This document shows positions 1 to 5,346 of a stretch of DNA of 13,898 nt, piece after piece (position 1 is the first letter of the stretch; the number at the start of each line of letters is the position of its first letter). Location: positions 1 to 13,898 of the forward strand of contig JBEBBW010000039.1 in the NCBI GenBank assembly GCA_041158165.1, in the 5' to 3' direction. A program made the position numbers and the translations under genes. Source of the stretch: TMED14 sp041158165. Lineage in GTDB: Bacteria; Bacteroidota; Bacteroidia; Flavobacteriales; Schleiferiaceae. The notes beneath the pieces were generated by a model. It saw nothing but the letters and a program-made list of their open reading frames with translations, was not told the origin of the DNA and searched no databases.

Positions 1-1
1 C

Positions 2-286
2 TACGATTCGCTGGCATTCAATGCATCAACGGGCATTGACCTTGCGCTTCATAGCCCCAGTGGGTCGTCGTTTTGGAGGGTAGTAGAAGAGGTCCATCCA
101 GACCTCGGTTACCAATGTGGAATTCAAAATGTCGGCGAATTAGGTAGCGGCAGCGCGTACTGCCGCATCCAACTTTCACAAAATGAATTCGCTTCGATAA
201 CCTCAAAGCCATTCTGGACCTCTTCAGCGCTTCAAGCAAGCGCTTCGGCTGCGCTGCGCTCTTTTGCCACAGGGCTTCCTAAGTAG
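2..286 (+). CDS. Possible 3' end of an unknown gene (5' end outside the window)
   Basis: An open frame runs from base 2 to a TAG at 284-286, giving 94 residues with no stop and no need for an internal start, so it would be the C-terminus of a gene beginning before the window. The composition looks protein-like (mixed polar and hydrophobic, with stretches such as GSGSAYCRIQLSQNEF), and third-position base use resembles the neighbouring genes. I recognise no family, signal peptide or membrane segment. It would converge on the ssb-like gene and overlap its 3' end by about 55 bases, which is long for a convergent overlap and lowers confidence. The alternative is that this stretch is non-coding. 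The competing minus-strand frame (18-239) starts with TTG and is very rich in Arg, His and Leu, and seems less likely. Confidence 0.38.
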   Translation, partial: YDSLAFNASTGIDLALHSPSGSSFWRVVEEVHPDLGYQCGIQNVGELGSGSAYCRIQLSQNEFASITSKPFWTSSALQASASAALRSFATGLPK

Positions 287-594
287 GCAAAATCCCTCGC
301 GACGATCTCTGACCGAGTAACAGTTTGCTGCTCGCTATTCGTATACGTCGAGTAGGAGAGGCTGCCTTCAATGGCACACAAATCCCCCTTCTTCATGATC
401 TTCCCTGCGCGGACGGCCAGCTTGTTAAACATGACGAATTGGTGCCAGGTCGTCCGATCCTCATACGTCCCCTCGGAATTTTTCACGCGGTCGTGGGTGG
501 CAATGGAGCAGCGCAAACGCACCACGTCGTTTTCGAAGTTCTTCAGTTCAGGATCTTGTCCTAGGTATCCGATAAGTTGAATTTTGTTTTTCAT
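232..594 (-). CDS. Short single-stranded DNA-binding protein (SSB-like, no acidic tail)
   Basis: This 120-residue protein is a single OB-fold SSB. The N-terminus (MKNKIQLIGYLGQDPEL) matches the first OB strand and the conserved GxLGxDPE turn. TTWHQFVMFNKLA at about residues 48-60 matches the usual W-x-x-V-V-x-F/W-N/G-K-L-A strand. KGDLCAIEGSLSYSTY at about 70-85 matches the K-G-x-x-V-x-V-E-G strand. It should bind single-stranded DNA during replication or repair. Typical bacterial SSBs have a flexible linker and an acidic DDDIPF-like tip that recruits partner proteins; this one ends soon after the OB fold in AAEALA, so it is probably a secondary SSB rather than the main replication one. The ATG at 592-594 is the natural start. 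It diverges from the zinc-ribbon gene across a 188-bp spacer. The family call is firm; the role is inferred. Confidence 0.9.
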   Translation of the reverse strand: MKNKIQLIGYLGQDPELKNFENDVVRLRCSIATHDRVKNSEGTYEDRTTWHQFVMFNKLAVRAGKIMKKGDLCAIEGSLSYSTYTNSEQQTVTRSEIVARDFAYLGSPVAKERSAAEALA

Positions 595-597
595 GGT

Positions 598-731
598 TTA
601 CAATTGTTAATAAAGTTGAACGCAGCAAACATCGGGTCTTAGTGATTGATTAACAGGTTATAAACGGATGTTTTGGAATTTATTAACTTTTTGTTGATTA
701 CTCGTTTACCCAGTTGCTCGTTACAATTGTT
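598..731. repeat. Two copies of an 11-bp motif (TTACAATTGTT) in the divergent spacer
   Basis: The same 11 bases, TTACAATTGTT, occur at 598-608, four bases upstream of the ssb-like start, and at 721-731, upstream of the zinc-ribbon gene. Each contains the 8-bp palindrome ACAATTGT. The second copy lies between the -33 and -7 elements of the promoter proposed for the rightward gene. This arrangement would suit a shared DNA-binding regulator of both divergent genes, but no regulator is identified. In AT-rich DNA a chance duplication is possible. Confidence 0.45.
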
Positions 732-743
732 TACATAATTTCG
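714..743 (+). promoter_or_regulatory. Candidate Bacteroidota promoter for the zinc-ribbon gene
   Basis: TTG at 714-716 and TAATTTCG at 736-743 are separated by 19 bases. This fits the Bacteroidota pattern of TTG (-33) and TAnnTTTG (-7) with one mismatch in the -7 box. The predicted transcription start would lie about 30 bases before the ATG at 783. The duplicated 11-bp motif sits in the spacer between the two elements. Confidence 0.4.
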
Positions 744-782
744 GACTCGTAACAAATATTATTAACCTAAAAATTACCTAAA

Positions 783-1160
783 ATGAATAAAAAGACCTCT
801 CGTTTTTGCCTCAATTGCGGACTGCCTGTTTTCGGTCGTGCCGACAAAAAGTACTGTGACGATCATTGCCGTAATGACTTTCATAACAGCCAGGCAATGA
901 CCAACTCGAGGTTGACACGGCTTGCGCACCGCAACCTTCGGCGCAACTACGAAATCTTAAGTGGCGTTGTGGATGCGGGCGTAAGTGAAATCGCTAAGGA
1001 CGAACTCCTAGTGTATGGATTTGCGACCAAATCCGTTACCGAATTTGAGTTGCGCGAGGACGGTACCATGATTTATGGCATCTACGACATTCAGTACTTT
1101 GAAAAAGGTAACCGAATGATCGAAGTGTACCGAAAGTCTGATTTGCCGCAGTATTGGTAG
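783..1160 (+). CDS. Small zinc-ribbon protein of unknown function
   Basis: This 125-residue protein begins with a probable zinc-binding ribbon: C9-x2-C12, then C25-x3-C29, with R19, K22 and K23 between them. This resembles the short N-terminal ribbons seen on small Bacteroidota proteins of unknown function. A basic helix-prone stretch follows at about residues 43-56 (rich in Arg and Leu), then a C-terminal half with alternating beta-like segments ending DLPQYW. There is no signal peptide or membrane segment, so it should be cytoplasmic. The basic patch and zinc ribbon would suit nucleic-acid or protein binding, but this is inference. The ATG at 783 follows an A-rich leader (ACCTAAAATG), typical of starts in this window. 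The flavoprotein gene begins 20 bases after its stop, so the two are probably co-transcribed. Confidence 0.85.
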   Translation: MNKKTSRFCLNCGLPVFGRADKKYCDDHCRNDFHNSQAMTNSRLTRLAHRNLRRNYEILSGVVDAGVSEIAKDELLVYGFATKSVTEFELREDGTMIYGIYDIQYFEKGNRMIEVYRKSDLPQYW

Positions 1161-1180
1161 GCGAGCCTACCTTTGGCGCT

Positions 1181-2413
1181 ATGTCGGAGCGCTTGGTAGT
1201 TGTCGGTGGCGGAGCCGCTGGATTTTTTGCAGCCATTGCTGCCGCCGAAGCCAATCCGAGCGCGCGCGTTCTTGTGCTCGAGAAGTCCGCGCAGTACCTC
1301 GGCAAGGTGCGAATTTCGGGCGGAGGGCGTTGCAACGTGACGCACGCGTGCTTTGATCCACGAGATTTAGTGGAATTTTACCCAAGGGGCGGGCAGGAAT
1401 TGCTTGGCCCCTTTACTCGTTTCGCGTGCGGCGACACCATGGAGTGGTTCGAGGACCGAGGCGTTGCCCTGAAGGTAGAAGAAGACGGCCGCGTTTTTCC
1501 AGTGAGCGATCAATCAGAAACAATCATAGAATGCCTCATGTCGATGGCTGAAGCGGCAGGTGTGCAGCTCAATCAGCAGTCGGGCCTTAAGCACATTGTA
1601 CCCAATGCTGCAGGAGGTTGGACGCTGCGTCTCGAGAGCGGGGAGGAACTGCTTGCGGACCGCGTACTTTTTGCTCCAGGCTCAAGCAAGAAAATATGGG
1701 ACATCCTGGAAGGGCTTGGTCACCGTATTGTTTCGCCAGTCCCGTCGCTGTTTACATTTAACATCCGCGATCCGCGCACAGCAGAACTTGCGGGAGTTTC
1801 CGTGCCTAACGTTCGCGTTACCGTGCCGGTTGGTGGATTGGAAACAGAGGGGCCTTTGCTCATCACGCACTGGGGCTTGAGCGGCCCGGCTATCCTGAAA
1901 ATGAGTGCGTTTGGCGCTCGATGGATGGCGGACCAAGACCATCGCTTCACCGTATTTGTCAACTGGCTTCCGCAATTTGACACAGAAGAACTTATAGATG
2001 AGCTCAATGGGCTCCGCAAGGACGTAGCTCACCAGCGAAAACGCGTGCTCTCTAATGCGATGTTTGGCATTCCGCTGCGCTTGTGGCGGAACCTCGGCGC
2101 CTTTGCTCGGATTCCTGAAACCGCCAACTGGTCCGACCTTAGTAAACCACAGCTTCGCAAGTGGGCTGAGGTTTTGACGGAGTCCGCCTTTTCTGTAGTC
2201 GGAAAATCCACGCACAAAGACGAATTTGTAACCGCTGGAGGGGTGGCGCTGAGCGAAGTCTCCTTTTCCTCTATGGAAAGCCGCGTTTGTCCAGGGCTCT
2301 ACTTCGCGGGTGAGGTGCTCGATATTGATGCCCTTACGGGCGGATTCAATTTTCAGGCAGCCTGGACCACGGGGTGGATTGCTGGACACGCCATGGCCGG
2401 CGCTCCAATTTGA
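1181..2413 (+). CDS. BaiN/HI0933-family FAD-dependent oxidoreductase
   Basis: A 410-residue flavoprotein of the BaiN/HI0933-like family, the usual length for that group. The N-terminal Rossmann motif for FAD is G9-G-G-A-A-G14, followed by an acidic residue at the end of the second strand (VLVLEK, about 30-35). The family signature SGGGRCNVTH is at 46-55. A middle domain (about 190-340) is inserted into the FAD fold. The C-terminal FAD-binding signature, LTGGFNFQAAWTTGW, is at 385-399. Members are presumed NAD(P)/FAD-dependent oxidoreductases. Some gut homologues have been tied to bile-acid reduction, but most have no known substrate, and none can be assigned here. I chose the ATG at 1181 over an in-frame TTG at 1154, because the latter adds nine non-conserved residues and overlaps the upstream gene. 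It probably shares transcription with the zinc-ribbon gene. Confidence 0.93.
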   Translation: MSERLVVVGGGAAGFFAAIAAAEANPSARVLVLEKSAQYLGKVRISGGGRCNVTHACFDPRDLVEFYPRGGQELLGPFTRFACGDTMEWFEDRGVALKVEEDGRVFPVSDQSETIIECLMSMAEAAGVQLNQQSGLKHIVPNAAGGWTLRLESGEELLADRVLFAPGSSKKIWDILEGLGHRIVSPVPSLFTFNIRDPRTAELAGVSVPNVRVTVPVGGLETEGPLLITHWGLSGPAILKMSAFGARWMADQDHRFTVFVNWLPQFDTEELIDELNGLRKDVAHQRKRVLSNAMFGIPLRLWRNLGAFARIPETANWSDLSKPQLRKWAEVLTESAFSVVGKSTHKDEFVTAGGVALSEVSFSSMESRVCPGLYFAGEVLDIDALTGGFNFQAAWTTGWIAGHAMAGAPI

Positions 2414-2419
2414 AAAAAA

Positions 2420-2451
2420 TTTGCGCAGATCAATAATGCTAACTATATTAG
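2420..2451 (+). promoter_or_regulatory. Candidate promoter of the repressor-dinB unit
   Basis: TTTG at 2420-2423 and TATATTAG at 2444-2451 are separated by 20 bases. This matches the Bacteroidota TTTG (-33) / TAnnTTTG (-7) layout with one mismatch in the -7 box. The upstream gene stops at 2413, so the LexA-like gene has its own promoter rather than depending on read-through. The -7 box lies within the palindrome at 2436-2454. Confidence 0.5.
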
Positions 2452-2467
2452 CATACTAATTTTAGCA
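2436..2467. promoter_or_regulatory. Probable operator: palindrome plus extra half-site at the LexA-like gene
   Basis: The inverted repeat ATGCTAA (2436-2442), CTATA, TTAGCAT (2448-2454) is perfect over 7 bp per arm. A further TTAGCA at 2462-2467 ends two bases before the start codon; together with TACTAA at 2454-2459 it forms a second, imperfect dyad. The elements cover the proposed -7 box and transcription start, the place where an autorepressor would block RNA polymerase. Binding by the adjacent HTH-S24 protein is inferred from position. I did not see the full palindrome elsewhere in the window. Confidence 0.6.
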
Positions 2468-2469
2468 AC

Positions 2470-3249
2470 ATGGCACTCGCAGAACAAATTAAAAACTACC
2501 GAAAAGCTAAGGGTTGGACTCAGGCTCAACTCGCAGAACGACTGGGTCTTAGCCGGGCCCAAGTGGGTTCCTACGAAGAGGGTCGAGCTGAGCCAAAGCT
2601 CGATTCGCTGAAGGCAATGGCCCAGCTTTTTTCGTGCAGTATTGATGCGCTGGTGTCGGGAGAGGCGCGCACCACCCAAGAGCTATCGGGGCAGCGGCTC
2701 CGAGTCCTCACGGTAGCGGTCGATCCTGAAGCAGGCAAGGAGCGAGTTACTGTGGTTCCGGTTAAAGCTGCTGCGGGCTACTTAGGCGGCTATGGAGACC
2801 TTGATTTTATTGAGGCCCTGCCGCAGTTCGCACTTCCGCTTCCGGAGTTTGCGCAAGAGGAAACGCGCCGCGTGTTCCAAATCCAGGGAGACAGCATGCT
2901 TCCCGTAGTCTCCGGATCGTATGTGATTTCGAGCTACGTGCAGGACTGGAGAAGCATTAAGACCAACGAGCTCTATGTTTTCTTGACCCAAGAGCAGGGG
3001 GTTGTATTTAAGCGTGCCGTCAACCGAATTGCGGAGTCGGGCTACGTGGATCTCGTTTCAGACAATCCTATTTACACGCCGTATTCGGTGCACGTAGACG
3101 ACCTGATTGAAGTATGGAAGGTTCAAGGCTTTATTCAATTGGATCTAAACGCCAAGCCAAGCATGGATCAGGTGATTCTTGCGCGCCTAGAGAATCTACA
3201 GAGTGAGGTGCACGCGCTTCGCCATTCGCTCAACCAGCACGTAGCCTAA
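2470..3249 (+). CDS. LexA/UmuD-like self-cleaving repressor (XRE HTH plus S24 peptidase)
   Basis: This 259-residue protein has an XRE-type helix-turn-helix at about 6-62 (TQAQLAERLGLSRAQVGSYE at 17-36 covers the helices) and a LexA/S24 domain at about 95-220. The autocleavage machinery looks intact: an Ala-Gly bond at A102-G103, the catalytic serine S142 in GDSMLP, and the general base K181 in VFKRA. A helical tail of about 30 residues (230-259) with heptad-like Leu, Val and Ile spacing may aid oligomerisation. Family knowledge predicts that RecA-ssDNA filaments trigger self-cleavage and lift repression; a UmuD-like accessory role for the cleaved form is also conceivable. Its stop codon overlaps the dinB start by one base (TAATG), implying translational coupling. 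The palindromes just upstream suggest autoregulation. Bacterial LexA normally has a winged HTH, so this is a functional analogue rather than orthodox LexA. Confidence 0.92.
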   Translation: MALAEQIKNYRKAKGWTQAQLAERLGLSRAQVGSYEEGRAEPKLDSLKAMAQLFSCSIDALVSGEARTTQELSGQRLRVLTVAVDPEAGKERVTVVPVKAAAGYLGGYGDLDFIEALPQFALPLPEFAQEETRRVFQIQGDSMLPVVSGSYVISSYVQDWRSIKTNELYVFLTQEQGVVFKRAVNRIAESGYVDLVSDNPIYTPYSVHVDDLIEVWKVQGFIQLDLNAKPSMDQVILARLENLQSEVHALRHSLNQHVA

Positions 3250-4466
3250 TGCCCCAGGAACGGGTGGTGCTCCACATGGACCTCGACAGCTTTTTCGTGT
3301 CGGTAGAGCGCCTTTTGGACCGGCGGCTTCATGGCGTCCCCGTGCTTGTAGGGGGAATAAGTGACCGCGGGGTCGTAGCCGCCTGCAGCTACGAGGCTCG
3401 GCAGACAGGCGTTCGCTCCGGAATGCCCATGCGAATGGCGAGGGAACTTTGCCCTGAGGCGGTAATCGTCCGGGGTAACTCCATGGAGTACACCAAGCAC
3501 TCTAAGGTGGTAACCGACATCGTACGCGAGGCCGTACCTGTACTGGAAAAGGCTTCAATTGACGAGTTCTATGCGGACCTAAGCGGAATGGACCGTTTTT
3601 TTGGCACCTACCAGTTTGCTCAAGAGCTTAGGGATCGAGTTATTCGGGAGTCGGGGCTCCCTATTTCGTTTGGGCTTTCCACCAGCAAGACGGTGGCCAA
3701 AGTTGCCACGGGCGAAGCGAAACCCAACAACCATCGGCACGTGCCTCGAGGAGTAGAGCGTCCATTTATGGCCCCACTCTCGGTGCGAAAAATCCCCATG
3801 GTGGGAGAGAAGACCTACCAGACTCTTCGAACGCTGGGCGTCCAGCGCATCGCTACGCTGCAAGAGATGCCCTCGGAACTGCTCTATCAGGTACTTGGGA
3901 AGCCTGGCTTGGATCTGTGGAGCAAGGCTCAGGGGGTGGACGATCGGCCCGTGAAGCCCTACAGCGAACGAAAATCGATCTCTACCGAGCGCACCTTTGA
4001 GCAAGACACCCTTGATGAACACAAGCTTCGCGGAATGCTGTCGGCCATGGCTGAAAACCTTGCGTTTCAGCTGCGCCGCGGACACCGCCTCACGAGCAAT
4101 GTGGCAGTTCGGATTCGCTATGCAGACTTTCAAACGGTGTCGCGGCAGCGTCAAATTCCCTACACCGCCTCCGACGAAGTGCTGCTTGAGGTTGCAGAGG
4201 GCTTGTTTAAGCAACTCCACGACCGAAGGCAGCGAGTGCGACTAATAGGCGTTCGGTACAGCGGGCTTGTTGGGGGAGGGGAGCAGTTTGGCCTTTTTGA
4301 GTTCGATGACCGAGGCCACCGCCTCAGTGAAGCGATGGACCGCATCCGCGCTAGGTATGGGGATCGCGCGGTAGTTCGAGCATTCGGCATGGCCGCGCAA
4401 ACTATTGGGCGAGCCAATCCGTTCACGGGTGATCCGCCGCCGCTTTTGGCTAATCGAAAGCAATAA
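3249..4466 (+). CDS. dinB: DNA polymerase IV (Y-family translesion polymerase)
   Basis: A 405-residue Y-family polymerase. The first catalytic motif, HMDLDSFFVSVE at 9-20, carries D11 and D13, with F16 at the expected steric-gate position that excludes ribonucleotides. SYEAR at 47-51 is the nucleotide-binding motif. SIDEFYADLSG at 103-113 supplies catalytic D105 and E106. The thumb HhH region (KIPMVGEKTYQTL, 181-193) and the little finger (about 240-345) follow. QFGLF at 346-350 resembles the beta-clamp-binding motif QLxLF, so polymerase recruitment to the sliding clamp should be intact. It inserts nucleotides opposite damaged bases and is error-prone on undamaged DNA. Translation is probably coupled to the repressor gene through a one-base overlap. 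It occupies the place that inactive ImuB has in ImuA-ImuB-DnaE2 cassettes, but all catalytic acids are present. Confidence 0.96.
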   Translation: MPQERVVLHMDLDSFFVSVERLLDRRLHGVPVLVGGISDRGVVAACSYEARQTGVRSGMPMRMARELCPEAVIVRGNSMEYTKHSKVVTDIVREAVPVLEKASIDEFYADLSGMDRFFGTYQFAQELRDRVIRESGLPISFGLSTSKTVAKVATGEAKPNNHRHVPRGVERPFMAPLSVRKIPMVGEKTYQTLRTLGVQRIATLQEMPSELLYQVLGKPGLDLWSKAQGVDDRPVKPYSERKSISTERTFEQDTLDEHKLRGMLSAMAENLAFQLRRGHRLTSNVAVRIRYADFQTVSRQRQIPYTASDEVLLEVAEGLFKQLHDRRQRVRLIGVRYSGLVGGGEQFGLFEFDDRGHRLSEAMDRIRARYGDRAVVRAFGMAAQTIGRANPFTGDPPPLLANRKQ

Positions 4467-4490
4467 AAGCAGCGATAGAATTTAACTATT

Positions 4491-4506
4491 ATTGTTTTTA
4501 AACAAT
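4491..4506. promoter_or_regulatory. Perfect palindrome between dinB and the SRAP gene
   Basis: The sequence ATTGTTT-TT-AAACAAT is a perfect inverted repeat with 7-bp arms and a 2-bp centre. It lies in the 91-bp AT-rich spacer 4467-4557, 25 bases after the dinB stop. It is too AT-rich and lacks the following U-run structure to be a convincing terminator, so an operator is more likely. It differs in sequence from the palindrome upstream of the repressor gene. Confidence 0.4.
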
Positions 4507-4530
4507 TATATACCAGTATTTTAAATTAAC

Positions 4531-4550
4531 TTATTTAAAGTTTTAAATAA
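4531..4550. promoter_or_regulatory. Second perfect palindrome just upstream of the SRAP start
   Basis: TTATTTAAA, two bases (GT), then TTTAAATAA form a 20-bp dyad with 9-bp perfect arms ending seven bases before the ATG at 4558. It would cover the translation initiation region or early transcript and could be an operator for the SRAP-dnaE2 unit. AT-only palindromes arise by chance more easily than mixed ones, hence the limited confidence. No clear TAnnTTTG box is visible in this spacer. Confidence 0.4.
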
Positions 4551-4557
4551 ACTAAAA

Positions 4558-5337
4558 ATGTGCGGACGCTACGTTCAAGTTTCTAAACTCGAAGTCATTG
4601 AAAAACGCTTTGAGGCCGAGGCTGTGCAGCCTGAACGCGTGCGCCCCAATGCCAACGTTGCGCCAGGTTCCCTTGCGCCCGTAATCACTTCTGATTCCCC
4701 AAAAGCCATTCAGCTCTATCAATTTGGGTTCCGCCCAAACTGGGGAACGCCACAAATGATGTTCCTAAACGCACGCGCCGAAGGCGACCACAATCCAGAG
4801 AACGATCCAGGATACCGCGGAGCTAAGGGAATTATTCAAAAGCCAAGTTTCCGCAAGGCTATTCGGAGCCAGCGCTGCCTTGTGCTGGCTGACGCCTTTA
4901 TCGAAGGACCGTTTGATCGAAAGCTCAGCGAGCCCTACCTCGTCTACCTCAAAGGCAAGGAACGTCCCTTTGCGATGGCCGGAATTTGGGACTCGTGGTT
5001 GGATCCCACTACCCAGCAAACGCTGTTTTCGTTCGCTATCATCACCACGACAGCCAACGAAGTTCTTCAGCGCATTCGCCACCCGCGCGCTCCGGTGATT
5101 CTACCGCGAGAAGCTGAGGCCGCATGGCTTTCGCCTGACACTCCGCTAGCCCAAGTCACTGACCTTCTAGCCCCGTGGCCGTCAGAGCACATGAACGCGT
5201 ACCCCATTAGCCCAGCCATCAAGCGCCCTAGCGCCCAAGGCACGGATTTACTCCAGCCGATTGGCCCGAGGGTAATGCCAGAAGAGGAGCTTCGCCTCAC
5301 GGACCACCTCGAGCTTCAGGGAGCCAAGCCTCGATAA
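4558..5337 (+). CDS. SRAP/HMCES-family abasic-site processing protein (YedK-like)
   Basis: A 259-residue SOS-response-associated peptidase (SRAP) protein. The hallmark MCGRY start places Cys2 at the mature N-terminus, where it forms a thiazolidine DNA-protein crosslink with abasic sites in single-stranded DNA. Other active-site residues are in place: N71, R73 and E75 in LNARAE, E116 in FIEGP, and H175 in RHPRAPVILP. FIEGP in place of YYEW is, as I recall, usual for Bacteroidota members. The protein shields abasic sites at stalled forks from nucleases and error-prone bypass, and can reverse or autoproteolyse the crosslink. The ATG is fixed by the need for Cys2. Upstream palindromes suggest separate control from dinB, and dnaE2 starts 9 bases after its stop, so the two are probably one transcript. 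Its presence with two translesion polymerases supports a damage-tolerance role. Confidence 0.95.
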   Translation: MCGRYVQVSKLEVIEKRFEAEAVQPERVRPNANVAPGSLAPVITSDSPKAIQLYQFGFRPNWGTPQMMFLNARAEGDHNPENDPGYRGAKGIIQKPSFRKAIRSQRCLVLADAFIEGPFDRKLSEPYLVYLKGKERPFAMAGIWDSWLDPTTQQTLFSFAIITTTANEVLQRIRHPRAPVILPREAEAAWLSPDTPLAQVTDLLAPWPSEHMNAYPISPAIKRPSAQGTDLLQPIGPRVMPEEELRLTDHLELQGAKPR

Positions 5338-5346
5338 TGGGTCGTC

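Noticed and set aside
18..239. Minus-strand 73-residue frame after the ssb-like gene
   Set aside because: It starts with TTG overlapping the ssb stop, is rich in Arg, His and Leu, and resembles no family; the plus-strand frame here looks more protein-like.
1154..1180. TTG start giving a nine-residue longer flavoprotein
   Set aside because: The added residues precede the conserved Rossmann strand, overlap the upstream gene and use a rare start; the ATG at 1181 fits the family N-terminus.
1682..2389. Minus-strand 235-residue frame
   Set aside because: It lies wholly antisense to the flavoprotein, has no recognisable domain, and its Arg/Ser-rich composition is typical of a shadow frame.
2436..2454. 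CIRCE-type heat-shock operator upstream of the LexA-like gene
   Set aside because: CIRCE has TTAGCACTC first and GAGTGCTAA second with a 9-bp spacer; here the half-sites are inside-out, shorter and 5 bp apart.
3579..4220. Minus-strand 213-residue frame
   Set aside because: It is antisense within dinB, whose motifs are continuous through the region, and it shows no family features.
5337..5346. ATG overlapping the SRAP stop as the dnaE2 start
   Set aside because: It is in a different frame from the DnaE2 sequence; the ATG at 5347 gives the expected PHP-domain N-terminus.
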